From a virus: a stretch of DNA of 42,528 nucleotides. The notes beneath the pieces were generated by a model. That model was not told where the DNA came from, made no database searches, and was given only the letters and a program-made list of their open reading frames with translations. The DNA lies in the IMG/VR virus record IMGVR_UViG_3300030328_000950, positions 1-42,528 of that record; one strand, written 5' to 3'. This document shows, piece after piece, positions 32,473 to 42,260 of the stretch; position 1 is the first letter of the stretch; each line of letters starts with the position of its first letter. The position numbers and the translations under genes were made by a program.

Positions 32473-33932
32473 TGTCAGAAAATGATTATGTTTTTATATT
32501 AGGACCAGATAATACTATTATATCTATAGCTAAGTCACTAGTTCCACAAGGTGAAACTTTCTATGCTACTAGAGAAGAAGCATTACAAAAAATAGTAGAT
32601 GATGGTATGCCTGCAGGATGGATGCATTCTAATAAGCCTGTAGCAGATTATGTGTATACAAAGAATGGAGTTGTTTATTTCTTATATGATGTATCTTCCG
32701 CTGTAGGAGGAACAGCTACAACATACCTTGAATACGAAGCAACTGGTTTAAGTGTAAAAGATTATGAAGCAAGTGGTGGAAGATGGGGTCCTGATGCAAT
32801 GGGTAACGATAGACAAGGACCTTTATTACAATATAGTCCACCTGTAGATGCAGAAGTTTTAAATTATGACCCTGCAGGTTTAGATGGAGAGCTAACAAGA
32901 AATCTAACTGTATCAAGTTTAAATTTAATTGATACACCACAAGGTTTTAATCTTGGTAATTATATTTCTGAAACAATGGGAGAGTTAAGAAAGAATTATC
33001 CTTGGTTATTTTCTGAAATAAATGGACAATATCCAGGTTTAACTTTGTTTTTACAATCAGTAACTTCTGGTTCAGAAATTACACAAGAACAATTAAATAA
33101 ATCAGGATTAAATGCTGGATGGACAGGTCTATCAATAGATTATTTAAATGCAACATTATCTGCTATGGATGCTAACAGTCCTGAAAAAGTTATTATTGAT
33201 AATGTAGAACAAACTAACAAAGCATTTACTAAATTAGAAACAAAGGTAAGTGATTCAATAGATATCGCATTAGGAAATATAGGTATTAATGCAGGAACAT
33301 TTAAAAAAGAAAACGATGAATTATATACAGATATAGTTCAAGTAATGATGAGAGGTAAGTATGCAGACACAGACCAATTTGCAGATTTCCTTGGTAGCTT
33401 CTTAGGAATAGATGGATATGAAGTAGCAAAAGATAGTTTGTATTACAACGACTTTACAGATTTAGCAAATGAAATAAATAACGCTACTAACTTTACACCT
33501 CACATTGACTTAGATACTTACAAGTCTTCACAAAGAGGTAAGAAATCATTGATAAATTATATAGGTATTGGATTGTATGATGCATTAAGTTCAGAGGAAA
33601 AAAATAAATTAATATCTTTATATTCAAGAGATGAGAATGCTGCACTAGCAGCGTTTCAAAATTTGTTTGATAGTGATATAAGATTTGAAAGATTTGCTAA
33701 TAAAGGTTTAAATTATTCATTAGTAACAGGTCCATATAGACAAAGCTATGAACAAATATTTGGAGAAAGTGTAGATGAAACTAGTACACAGTGGCTAGAC
33801 AGTTTAGGATTAAGCTATACTGAAGCTAAGAAATCTTATAGAAACCAAGCGTACTCGCAAGGAAATGATAAATTTATGAGAGATATAGCAACAACACTAC
33901 AAGGAGCATTAGGAGGACCAGTAATTAGATGA
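32472..33932 (+). CDS. Internal virion protein (486 residues)
   Basis: ATG 32472 is chosen over an upstream in-frame TTG because it overlaps the previous stop (TAATG) and has GGAAGGAG at the right distance. The product is mixed at first (DNTIISIAKSLVPQGETFY), with an acidic helical remainder. Segments such as QSYEQIFGESVDETSTQWL suggest helical bundles. The next protein begins with a similar layout (FVFTGDGKYASTDDEEVLKD), so the two may be distant relatives. A role as a companion of the ejected proteins is inferred from position. Confidence 0.55.
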   Translation: MSENDYVFILGPDNTIISIAKSLVPQGETFYATREEALQKIVDDGMPAGWMHSNKPVADYVYTKNGVVYFLYDVSSAVGGTATTYLEYEATGLSVKDYEASGGRWGPDAMGNDRQGPLLQYSPPVDAEVLNYDPAGLDGELTRNLTVSSLNLIDTPQGFNLGNYISETMGELRKNYPWLFSEINGQYPGLTLFLQSVTSGSEITQEQLNKSGLNAGWTGLSIDYLNATLSAMDANSPEKVIIDNVEQTNKAFTKLETKVSDSIDIALGNIGINAGTFKKENDELYTDIVQVMMRGKYADTDQFADFLGSFLGIDGYEVAKDSLYYNDFTDLANEINNATNFTPHIDLDTYKSSQRGKKSLINYIGIGLYDALSSEEKNKLISLYSRDENAALAAFQNLFDSDIRFERFANKGLNYSLVTGPYRQSYEQIFGESVDETSTQWLDSLGLSYTEAKKSYRNQAYSQGNDKFMRDIATTLQGALGGPVIR

Positions 33933-35053
33933 CAATATCAAATGAATTTTTAACTAATAATTCTATTAACAGAGGTTTATCAGTTGATGGGAAAGTATTT
34001 GTATTTACAGGTGACGGTAAATATGCAAGTACTGATGATGAAGAAGTATTAAAAGACTTATTAGATGCTGGTGGTGTAGCTATATCTAAAAACTTGCACG
34101 ATAACGAATCATATGGTCAACCACGAACTACTGACGATACTTCAACAACTACAGATGGAGTGTCTCTAACTAGAGCAGAAGCATTTAAGTTAGTACCTTG
34201 GTTACAAAAATATGCAGGTTCAGATGCTAATAAATTAGTAGATAGCTATATCAAAGGATATATAGATAGCGATGGTAGTGCAACTGTAGCATTAGCTGAA
34301 ATGAGATTTGGAGAAAGTGCAGACGCATACAAGAGGGTATTTAAAAATATAGTTGACCCTGAAACAAATGTATTAAAAATGACTGAAGCTGAATACATTT
34401 CAGGTTTAGAAAGTACATTGACAACTCTTACTGAGTATTCACTAGGCGGTTATGCTAGTGCAAAAGGTAAAGAAGTATGGGCTACATTAGTAGCTAATAA
34501 TGTATCTGCTGAAATATACAGAACTAGAATAGGTACTGCTTATGACTTAATAAAAGAAGTAGATGAGGAATTAAAGCAAAGTATTATTAATCAATATAAT
34601 GAATACTTTAGTGCAGAAACTGGTGCTACTGTCTCTATGGATACTGATAGTATATTGGCTTTAGCTATTGACCCTAATATAAATAATGACATATTGGAAG
34701 GTAGATTAAATGCATCAGAACTAGGTGCTATATATACAGGTACTGTTGGTGAAGCTATTGACTTAAGTACTATAGAAAGATACATAGGTGCAGGTGTACA
34801 GACATCACAAGCAGAGAAACTATTTACACAGGCTAGTACTAATGCAAGATTGTACGGTAGGTTATCTAGAAAGTATGGTAGAAATACAGACCTAGGTAAA
34901 GTATCTGCTATGTTAGAAGAAAGTTTATTTGGTAATGAGCTTGTTGCAGGAGAAATAAAAGCTATTGCATCTCAATCTTTGTCTGAAAGTTCTGCTGTAA
35001 CTGGTGCAGCTAAATCACAAACAGGACAAGTTATAGGCTTGACAGAAGAATAA
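33929..35053 (+). CDS. Internal virion protein (374 residues)
   Basis: The gene overlaps its upstream neighbour by four bases (ATGA). The product has a short N-terminal beta region, a Thr-rich linker (TTDDTSTTTDG near 67-77) and a long helical Ala-rich body ending in a disordered Ser/Gly tail. It is the last of the block of large proteins before the structured leader and the head genes. No enzymatic motif is visible. Confidence 0.55.
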   Translation: MTISNEFLTNNSINRGLSVDGKVFVFTGDGKYASTDDEEVLKDLLDAGGVAISKNLHDNESYGQPRTTDDTSTTTDGVSLTRAEAFKLVPWLQKYAGSDANKLVDSYIKGYIDSDGSATVALAEMRFGESADAYKRVFKNIVDPETNVLKMTEAEYISGLESTLTTLTEYSLGGYASAKGKEVWATLVANNVSAEIYRTRIGTAYDLIKEVDEELKQSIINQYNEYFSAETGATVSMDTDSILALAIDPNINNDILEGRLNASELGAIYTGTVGEAIDLSTIERYIGAGVQTSQAEKLFTQASTNARLYGRLSRKYGRNTDLGKVSAMLEESLFGNELVAGEIKAIASQSLSESSAVTGAAKSQTGQVIGLTEE

Positions 35054-35234
35054 TAACCACTACTATATATAGTACTGCGTGGTGAGTTCCGCAGGTTATA
35101 AATAGGGTCACAAATTCGAATAGTATTACCAAGGTGTACTATAGTCATTCGTAAATCCTTGTGATAAATCCCCTTTAATTACCTAGCGATTAATGTTATG
35201 GGGTTATATATACGCTAGAGAAAATGGAGTAATA
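35054..35234 (+). promoter_or_regulatory. Structured RNA leader before scaffold and capsid genes
   Basis: The 181-base gap is packed with inverted repeats. ACCAC (35056-35060) pairs GTGGT (35079-35083) around the self-complementary TACTATATATAGTA. CTGCG (35075-35079) pairs CGCAG (35090-35094). TCACAA (35108-35113) pairs TTGTGA (35159-35164) enclosing CGAAT/ATTCG and AGTA/TACT. CTAGCG (35183-35188) pairs CGCTAG (35213-35218), ending eight bases before the ribosome binding site of the scaffold gene. A structured leader that tunes capsid output or an RNA processing site fits best. Confidence 0.5.
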
Positions 35235-35681
35235 ATGGTAGACAATAACAATGTAGAAGAAGTAGACAACATAAAACAACTTAGAGAAGAGTATAAAAAG
35301 CTCAAGGCTGAGAACAAAGAGTTCAAGGCTAATGCTATGTCTTCTGCTTTAAGTACTTTAGGACTAGAAGCAGACAAAGGTATAGGTAAAGCTGTTACTA
35401 AACTTTATGATGGTGATGTTACTGTAGAAGCTATTTCAGAATATGTTGCCAAAGAGTTTGGAGAAGTTAGTAGTTCCGAACCAACCGAGCAAAAAGATGT
35501 TTCTGAAAATGTAGTACAAGCACAGAACCGTGTTGAACAACTTAATCAACTTGGAGTTAATGCAGAACCTGTTGATATATCACAGGAATTTGCCGCATTC
35601 ATTAATAGCTCAGAAACAAGCACAAGAGATAGCATCAACGCAAAACTGCGTATGATGGATAATTTAAAAAACAAAAAATAA
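35235..35681 (+). CDS. Scaffold protein
   Basis: ATG 35235 with GGAG (35226-35229) is preferred over the in-frame ATG at 35193, which lies inside the structured leader. The 148-residue product is acidic and helical: a Lys/Glu-rich coiled coil near residues 10-35, Asp/Glu-rich middle, and a basic C-terminal end (KLRMMDNLKNKK) like the capsid-binding end of phage scaffolds. It lies just before the major capsid gene, the standard place. Confidence 0.7.
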   Translation: MVDNNNVEEVDNIKQLREEYKKLKAENKEFKANAMSSALSTLGLEADKGIGKAVTKLYDGDVTVEAISEYVAKEFGEVSSSEPTEQKDVSENVVQAQNRVEQLNQLGVNAEPVDISQEFAAFINSSETSTRDSINAKLRMMDNLKNKK

Positions 35682-35702
35682 TTTATATAGGAGAAGATAT
35701 AT

Positions 35703-36827
35703 ATGGCAGAGATATCAGGATTAGGAGCTGATGCTCCAATCTATGCTCAACAAATTAATAACTTCACTGGTGAATTGTTTAAAGTTGGTGGTCAAAGAAC
35801 ACCTCTACTCTCTGCAGTAGGCGGACTTAACGGTGGCAAAACATTAAACTCTACATATTGGCAATTCCAAGTAGACGATGATGCTAAAGTTACTTCCGAA
35901 CCTGGCAAGGGTGCAGAAGGTGGTGCACCTACTGAATATCTTGGAAGAAAAAGAGCTGCATATACTTATGTAACTCAAGTTTTTCACAAGGGTGTACAAA
36001 TGACTTATACCGCTTTAGCATCTACTGGCAATCAAAACCCATTTGATTTATCAGCTAACGCTATCGAGTTCTCAGACGGACAAGGTGGCACAACAGCTGG
36101 TGACAAATTGGCATTGTTCGGTGGTTCAGCAGTGGCAGACGAATTTGCAGTACAAATGGAAAAAGCTATGACTAAATTAGCAAGAGAAGTTGAATGGTTC
36201 TTATTCAATGGTTCTTTCTCAGATGGTGCTCACGGCACACCTGGTTCAGGAACTAGAGAAATGTGGGGGATTGACCACTGGGTTAATCAAAACAAGAACG
36301 CTTCAAACACAGCAACCCTAAACCCATTAGGCGGTAACTGTTTTTACAACGATGCCGCAGGAGATGGTTCAGGTTCAGCTAGAGTTCTTTCCTTTGACGC
36401 TATTGCAGGTGCAATGAAGCTTCTTTATGATGCTCACGCACCACTTAAACAACCAGTTCTCTGTGTAAGTCCTAAACAATTGTTGGACCTTAACACAGAA
36501 CTTATTGGTGGTAATGTCGGTATTACTGGTGCAATCATTCCTAGAGATAGAAATGTTGCTGGTATTGACATTGATACAGTAGTAACCCCATTCGGTTCTA
36601 TTGGATTAATGGTCATTGACCCTGACATTATGCCAACTGGGTCTGCGTTTATTCTTGACTTGGCTTTCATACAGCCAGTGTTTACAAATATCCCTGGATA
36701 CGGAACAGTATTCGTAAGAGATATTGACCAAGATGCAAACGCAAGAGTTGGTAAAGCAATCTATATGGAGATGGGTGCAGAATATGGACCTCCTTCATAC
36801 CATTGTAAAATTCAAGCAGTAGCTTAA
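35703..36827 (+). CDS. Major capsid protein (HK97-like fold)
   Basis: The 374-residue protein follows the scaffold gene and shows typical capsid segments: an N-terminal arm with QQINNFTGELFKVGGQRTPL, an extended loop with SEPGKGAEGGAPTEYLGRK, a long spine helix (ADEFAVQMEKAMTKLAREVE) and a C-terminal beta-rich A-domain ending YGPPSYHCKIQAVA. It resembles the capsid group seen in N4/SU10-like podoviruses. AGGAGA lies upstream. Its third codon positions carry more C than the neighbouring genes, as expected of the most abundant product. A terminator hairpin follows. Confidence 0.85.
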   Translation: MAEISGLGADAPIYAQQINNFTGELFKVGGQRTPLLSAVGGLNGGKTLNSTYWQFQVDDDAKVTSEPGKGAEGGAPTEYLGRKRAAYTYVTQVFHKGVQMTYTALASTGNQNPFDLSANAIEFSDGQGGTTAGDKLALFGGSAVADEFAVQMEKAMTKLAREVEWFLFNGSFSDGAHGTPGSGTREMWGIDHWVNQNKNASNTATLNPLGGNCFYNDAAGDGSGSARVLSFDAIAGAMKLLYDAHAPLKQPVLCVSPKQLLDLNTELIGGNVGITGAIIPRDRNVAGIDIDTVVTPFGSIGLMVIDPDIMPTGSAFILDLAFIQPVFTNIPGYGTVFVRDIDQDANARVGKAIYMEMGAEYGPPSYHCKIQAVA

Positions 36828-36842
36828 TTTAATTTCAAGATT

Positions 36843-36869
36843 GGGGTGGAACTCCACCTCCACCCCTTT
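36843..36869 (+). terminator. Terminator after the capsid gene
   Basis: GGGGTGGA (36843-36850) pairs TCCACCCC (36859-36866) across an eight-base loop, followed by TTTCTT. Partial termination here would give more capsid than tail transcript. Confidence 0.75.
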
Positions 36870-36891
36870 CTTGTGCTAACATAGGAAAGAT

Positions 36892-37887
36892 ATGAGTTCA
36901 AATATAGGTCAATTAGTAGATAGAGTTTTCCGAGAGTACCTTGAACCTAATGATGATATACAATCTTTTACTGTATTAAGAGGTGACATGGGTGCTGATG
37001 CAACAGTTACCACACTTAATTATGATGCTAATTACTTAACATCAGAAGAAGAAGATTCATTAGAACCTGGTGCTGTTGTAGAAGTTAATAGAGAGTTAAT
37101 GTTAGTTACTGCATTAAGCACTACTGCACAACAGTTAACTGTTGAAAGAGCATTTAGAAGTACTACATTAGCTGCACATACTACAAAAGATGTAGTTAGA
37201 TTAAACCCTGTGTTTCCTAGAAATACAGTATTCAATGCAGTAGTAGACCAAATAGGAAATCTATATCCTACTTTGTATGCAACACAAACTAAATCTATAA
37301 CTTCTAAGACAGGTTATGTAATACTAGATGGTACAAACGATAATTATTTAATAGCACCAATTAAAGCTATATCTCAGAATACAGATTTCTCTGCAGGTTC
37401 AGATGAAACAGGTATAGTGTATCAAGGTGTTGCTGTAGAAATGGTAGACCTACCTAATCCTTTTACTTATACTGACCCTGATGGTGCATCACAAACTGTT
37501 ACTTACACGAAAGGACCTAATAAAGTAAATGCAATACAAGTTTATAATGTAAGTTCAGGACATACAGTTCATGTAACTTTTAAGAAAAAGTTTGTATCAC
37601 CAACTGCAGAAGATAATACATTAACAGATGTAGGTTTAGAAGATGAGTATGAACCTATTATAATGGCAGGTGTTGCTGCACAGTTAATATCAGGTAGAGA
37701 TATACCTTCTGCTACTGTAGAGAATGTTACACAATCTATGCAGACACAAGGCTTTCCTGTTAACTCTGCGTCTACAATTAGAAACTCATTACTACAATAT
37801 CAGCGTGTACTGATAGAACAAGCACGAAAGGACCTTAGAGCTAGGTTTCCTGAACCTGTCAGTATCAATAAAATATCTTATACATAA
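36892..37887 (+). CDS. Head-tail adaptor protein
   Basis: The 331-residue protein lies between the capsid and tail nozzle genes, where podoviruses place the tubular adaptor (T7 gp11 position). The N terminus (NIGQLVDRVFREYLEP) is helical; a beta barrel with GAVVEVNRELMLVTA and RAFRSTT follows, and the C-terminal half has long helices (DLRARFPEPVS). AGGAAAG precedes ATG 36892. The TAA overlaps the next ATG (TAATG). Confidence 0.65.
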   Translation: MSSNIGQLVDRVFREYLEPNDDIQSFTVLRGDMGADATVTTLNYDANYLTSEEEDSLEPGAVVEVNRELMLVTALSTTAQQLTVERAFRSTTLAAHTTKDVVRLNPVFPRNTVFNAVVDQIGNLYPTLYATQTKSITSKTGYVILDGTNDNYLIAPIKAISQNTDFSAGSDETGIVYQGVAVEMVDLPNPFTYTDPDGASQTVTYTKGPNKVNAIQVYNVSSGHTVHVTFKKKFVSPTAEDNTLTDVGLEDEYEPIIMAGVAAQLISGRDIPSATVENVTQSMQTQGFPVNSASTIRNSLLQYQRVLIEQARKDLRARFPEPVSINKISYT

Positions 37888-39857
37888 TGGCTAGAGTACC
37901 TACCGTATCTACTGTTACTAATCCTAAGAGAAAAGGGTATGACATTGCTTTAGATGAACTATTATTTAGAGCAGCAATAGGACCTGGCAGAGAAATGACT
38001 ATATCTACTGCTGAATTTCCACAACAAGAACTAAACCTGGCACAAAACCCTGAGGATATAACTACAAACATAGGTCAGATATTTTCTCGTAATGATTTTT
38101 CAGGTGGACAAGGATTAGACACAGCACATAAAAGAAACAACACACCTAAAGATGGAACTAGATTTTATGATAGTGCAGGAGTAGATGTATTTAATACAAC
38201 AGATACTTCCTATAGTGTTACCTTATTAAATGAAATGGTAGTAGAAGCAGACTTTGATTTAAGTTCTACTAACAACTATGTAGTACAAACTACTAATAAT
38301 AAAATATATGTAACAGATGGTACTACTGTATACGAAACATCAAACCACGGTGATAGCTGGACTACTTATAACTCAGGAACTAATGGTGCTACTCATGCTT
38401 TTACAGGCATGACATCAGTAGGTAATGATGTATATTTAACTACAGCTAACACAACAACTGCATCACAATTAATTAAATTTGATGGTAGCTCTTGGTCTAC
38501 ATTAACTACAGCACAATCATCTGCTGGTGGTTTAAATGGTATATGGTACGCTAAAGGACAGTTAATAATTACAGGAGATGATGGAGATGTTAAAAGAGTA
38601 TGGGGTGTAGTACCACACGCTAAGACTTGGAGTTCATCAGACCTACAAGACGCACAAGCTATACTTACTTTTGAAAGTGCATATGCTGTATCTCAAGTTG
38701 CAGATGCAGGTGCAGTAGTATTAGTAGGTGCTACCAATGGTAACATCTACTCTTTAAAAGATGTATCAGGAACTCTTACATTAAAAGGTCAAACTAATAT
38801 ACCATTTGAAGAAGTACATTGTATTGCAGCAACTGAAGGTTTAGTATTTATTGGTACTACTGAAGGTGGCTTTAGAGCTTTAGGTAGATTTTATACAGCA
38901 CAGTTAGTAGTAGCTGATGACTTACATGTATTAGCTAATAGACAATTAATAAAAGAATGGAACACTACACAAGACAATGTTCCTAAACATATGTTTGTTA
39001 CTAGAGATAGTGTGTATTGTGGAATACAAGAAGGAGCATCTGAAACTAATTTATGGAGATACTATCTACCAACAGGTGGATTTGCTAGAAGTTATAAGAT
39101 GGCTGATAGAGGTCATGTCACAGGTATTACACAAGCTAATGGTAAGTTTCTTGTAGCTGTAGCAGGAGCAGATGTTTATTTAGAAGGAACTAATAAAGTA
39201 ACATCAGGATATATTATACTTCCTAATGCAGATTTCTTTACATCAGAAGATAAACAATGGGTAGGTTTAGAAGTAGAACACGATGAACTAGGTAATGGTA
39301 AAACAATTAGTGCTTTTGTTTCAACAATATATGACACAATAGATAACCCTAATAGCACTGCTTGGGAATTGATTGGGCAATCTGTAACAGGTACAGGTAA
39401 TGTAGAGTATCAGCTTAACAGGAATGCTAGGTATATTAACACTAAGATAGTTATAGAACCTAATGTAACATTTACAGAAAGTCCTGAGTTTAGAGCTGTA
39501 TCTGTTAGAGCTTTGCCTAGACCTGAGTTAGTAGTTGTAACTATACCTATTAACTTATCAGACCAAATAGAAAGACCTAATAGAAAAGCATTCACTGTAG
39601 ACAATTTAGGTGAAGTAATTTATCAAACATTAAAACAAAAAGAAGGAGACAGTGTTACACTACAGTTGTACGAACCTAGCGAAATTATTAGAGGTGTGGT
39701 AGAATTTGTTCAATACCCAATCTCTGAAAGGTCAGAGCAGGGTTCAGTTACACAGTTTTGTTTACTAAGAGTAAGAGGTGTGAGAGCAGAAGATACTGCT
39801 ACTATTGTAACAAGACTACTTGGTGTAGGACAACTAGGAGTAGCAGGATTAGGATAA
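37887..39857 (+). CDS. Tail nozzle / tubular protein with beta-propeller region
   Basis: The 656-residue protein contains repeated short strands with Asp/Gly/Trp turns (NKIYVTDGTTVYETSNHGDSW, DVYLTTAN, QLIKFDGSSW, GNIYSLKD) of a beta-propeller over about residues 120-440, flanked by beta domains. That is the architecture of podoviral nozzle proteins (T7 gp12, P22 gp10 position). It forms the tip of the short tail. The next gene begins one base after its stop. Confidence 0.65.
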   Translation: MARVPTVSTVTNPKRKGYDIALDELLFRAAIGPGREMTISTAEFPQQELNLAQNPEDITTNIGQIFSRNDFSGGQGLDTAHKRNNTPKDGTRFYDSAGVDVFNTTDTSYSVTLLNEMVVEADFDLSSTNNYVVQTTNNKIYVTDGTTVYETSNHGDSWTTYNSGTNGATHAFTGMTSVGNDVYLTTANTTTASQLIKFDGSSWSTLTTAQSSAGGLNGIWYAKGQLIITGDDGDVKRVWGVVPHAKTWSSSDLQDAQAILTFESAYAVSQVADAGAVVLVGATNGNIYSLKDVSGTLTLKGQTNIPFEEVHCIAATEGLVFIGTTEGGFRALGRFYTAQLVVADDLHVLANRQLIKEWNTTQDNVPKHMFVTRDSVYCGIQEGASETNLWRYYLPTGGFARSYKMADRGHVTGITQANGKFLVAVAGADVYLEGTNKVTSGYIILPNADFFTSEDKQWVGLEVEHDELGNGKTISAFVSTIYDTIDNPNSTAWELIGQSVTGTGNVEYQLNRNARYINTKIVIEPNVTFTESPEFRAVSVRALPRPELVVVTIPINLSDQIERPNRKAFTVDNLGEVIYQTLKQKEGDSVTLQLYEPSEIIRGVVEFVQYPISERSEQGSVTQFCLLRVRGVRAEDTATIVTRLLGVGQLGVAGLG

Positions 39858-39858
39858 G

Positions 39859-41781
39859 ATGACGGCACAAAAGACTTTATTACAAAACGCATACGAAACA
39901 ACATTAGCACAAGCAGTAACAGCATCAGGTTCAGATGTTACATTAGTAGTTAACGCTGCACCAAATGGTTCTCCTTCCGCTAGTGTTCCTATGTATTTAG
40001 TTGTAGACCCTGATAGTGATGCATCAAGAGAGTATGTTAAAGTTACTAGCAATTCAGGTGTTAACCTAACTGTTACAAGAAATATAGATACTGTTAGTGG
40101 TGCATTAAATGCACACGCTATAGGTGCTAAGGTCAGAATGGTTGCTATGAAGCAACACTTTGATGACTTAAATGAAAGAGTAGATAAGATAATTAATGAT
40201 GATGGTAGTGCAGTAGTTACTTCAGGTGTCGTTAAAGATGAAGATGATATGGCATCTAACTCTGCTACACACCTTGCTACACAACAATCAATCAAAGCAT
40301 ATGTAGATGGACAGGTAGATACAAAAGATACATTAGCTGAATTAGATGATGTAACAATCGCATCTGTAGGCGACAATGAAGTATTAGCTTACGACAATAG
40401 TTCTAGTAAATTTATTAATCAAACTGCAAGTGAAGCAAGTCTTGCAACTTCAGCACAGGGTGCATTAGCAGATACTGCAGTACAACCTGCATCTTCTGAT
40501 ACCTTGACTAATAAATCTATAGATGTAGATAACAACACAGTAACAAACATAGAAGTAGATAACTTAAAGTCAGGTGTACTAGATACAGATATAAGTTCTG
40601 TTGCAGGTACAGATACTACAATACCATCAGCTAAAGCAGTAAAAACTTATGTTGATGCACAAGTAGATACTAAAGATACTCTTACAGAACTAGATGATGT
40701 AACTATTACTTCTGTAGGCGATAACGATATTATTGCTTATGATAACTCTTCAAGTAAATATATAAATCAAACAGCATCAGAAGCAGGTTTAGCTACATCA
40801 GCACAAGGTGCTTTGGCAGATAGTGCTACACAACCTAGTGATAATATTTCTACACTTACAAACGATAGTGGATTTATAACTTCATCTACTACAAACACTT
40901 TAACAAATAAAACAATAGATGCTGATGGCACAGGTAACAGTATCACAAACATTGAAGATGCTAATATCAAATCTGCTGCAGCAATAGATGCAAGTAAGAT
41001 TGCAGATGGAAGTGTTAGCAACGCAGAGTTTCAAAGACTTGATGGCGTAACTTCAGATATACAGACACAGCTTGATGCTAAGGGTGATGTAACAGCTTCA
41101 TCTACAACTACATTTACAAATAAAACTATTGATGCAGATGGTACTGGTAACTCAATAACGAATATTGAAGATGCTAATATTAAATCTGCTGCTGCTATTG
41201 ACGCTTCTAAAATTGCTGATGGTTCAGTAAGTAATGCAGAGTTTCAAAGATTAGATGGTGTTACATCAGACATACAAACACAGTTAGATGGTAAACAAGC
41301 ATCAGGTTCTTACATAACTGCAAGTAGTTCAGATACTCTTACTAATAAAACATTTGATGTTGAGGGTACAGGTAACTCTATATCTAACATTGATGTTGCA
41401 GATTTTAAGGCAGCAGCAATAGTAATTGAAAGTGAGGGTATTGGTTCAAACGATAACGATACAACATTACCTACATCAGCAGCAGTTAAAGATTATGTAG
41501 ATAACAATTCATCAGGTACAGCTAACGCATTAGTGGCTAGTGATAGCGATTTCACACTTACAGATGGAGTAGCTAGTGGTATTCACTACGAGTTAGACAA
41601 CACAGATATGGCAGATTGGAATGCAGGTGGTGTTGCATTAACAGCAGCAGGTGGAATGTTTAGACATAATCAAACACAATCTGCTACATTTACAGTAGCT
41701 TCAACAGAAGGCACAGTTCTTGCAGGACCTATTACAATAACAGGTACAGTAACAAATGCTGGTACAATGGTAATATTATGA
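39859..41781 (+). CDS. Repeat-built tail fibre protein
   Basis: The 640-residue protein has an attachment domain (residues 1-115) ending in a helical linker (KQHFDDLNERVDKII), then tandem repeats of triple-helix type: segments with DTLTNKSIDVDNN, DTKDTLxELDDVTI, YDNSSSKxINQTASEA and TIDADGTGNSITNIEDANIK recur. One 58-residue unit is repeated identically at 40903-41076 and 41116-41289. The C-terminal domain (TFTVASTEGTVLAGPITITG) resembles the trimer cap of other phage fibres. AGGATAAG precedes the ATG. It binds to the tail and probably carries the receptor-binding proteins encoded next (overlap ATGA). Confidence 0.8.
   Translation: MTAQKTLLQNAYETTLAQAVTASGSDVTLVVNAAPNGSPSASVPMYLVVDPDSDASREYVKVTSNSGVNLTVTRNIDTVSGALNAHAIGAKVRMVAMKQHFDDLNERVDKIINDDGSAVVTSGVVKDEDDMASNSATHLATQQSIKAYVDGQVDTKDTLAELDDVTIASVGDNEVLAYDNSSSKFINQTASEASLATSAQGALADTAVQPASSDTLTNKSIDVDNNTVTNIEVDNLKSGVLDTDISSVAGTDTTIPSAKAVKTYVDAQVDTKDTLTELDDVTITSVGDNDIIAYDNSSSKYINQTASEAGLATSAQGALADSATQPSDNISTLTNDSGFITSSTTNTLTNKTIDADGTGNSITNIEDANIKSAAAIDASKIADGSVSNAEFQRLDGVTSDIQTQLDAKGDVTASSTTTFTNKTIDADGTGNSITNIEDANIKSAAAIDASKIADGSVSNAEFQRLDGVTSDIQTQLDGKQASGSYITASSSDTLTNKTFDVEGTGNSISNIDVADFKAAAIVIESEGIGSNDNDTTLPTSAAVKDYVDNNSSGTANALVASDSDFTLTDGVASGIHYELDNTDMADWNAGGVALTAAGGMFRHNQTQSATFTVASTEGTVLAGPITITGTVTNAGTMVIL
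40903..41289 (+). repeat. Protein-identical repeats with divergent codons
   Basis: Two 174-bp units (40903-41076 and 41116-41289) encode the same 58 residues, but I count 30 of 58 codons different, including three AGT to TCA/TCT serine switches that need two or more base changes. Another pair, starting near 40312 and 40660, has similar but not identical protein. Confidence 0.85.
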
Positions 41782-42260
41782 GTTCGTTAAATGTAAATAC
41801 AATAGCAGAGTACACATCAAATAATGGTGTTCAAATACCTGGACATATAATACAAGTAGTACAAGGAACATTTGCTACACAAACTAGCAGAACAAGTAGT
41901 ACACACGCAGATACTGGTTTAAGTGTATCTATAACGCCTAAAGCTACTTCATCAAAAATATTAGTTATGATGTTGCATCACACAAAAATACAAAGAGATA
42001 CTACAAGTGCTAATGCTACAGTTAAATTATTAAGAGATAGTACAGAAATAGAAAGTGCAAATCATTTTTTTACTGATGCAGGTGGTAACGCAGCATCTAC
42101 ACAAAACTTAACTGCAAGTGTTTTAGATAGTCCTAGCACTACTTCTGCAATAACATATAAAACAACATTTGGTGTTGATAATGCTTCTAACTCAGAAACT
42201 ATTTATATATGTTGGGGTAATAAAACAGATAGATTAATAGCTATGGAAGTAGGTGGGTAA
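41778..42260 (+). CDS. Putative receptor-binding / tail fibre tip protein, copy 1
   Basis: The 160-residue protein shares its plan with the gene at 12-551: VNTIAEYTSNNGVQI start, SITPKATSSKILV, RDSTEIES, and DSPSTTSAITYKT, then a divergent end. It overlaps the tail fibre stop (ATGA). Thr/Ser richness and lack of enzymatic motifs fit a beta-structured tip. Two diverged copies suggest alternative or complementary host-surface specificities. Confidence 0.6.
   Translation: MSSLNVNTIAEYTSNNGVQIPGHIIQVVQGTFATQTSRTSSTHADTGLSVSITPKATSSKILVMMLHHTKIQRDTTSANATVKLLRDSTEIESANHFFTDAGGNAASTQNLTASVLDSPSTTSAITYKTTFGVDNASNSETIYICWGNKTDRLIAMEVGG

Noticed and set aside
35101-35135. tRNA-like T-loop (TTCGAAT) followed by CCA
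   Set aside because: The flanking bases do not form a T stem or a matching acceptor stem of tRNA length.
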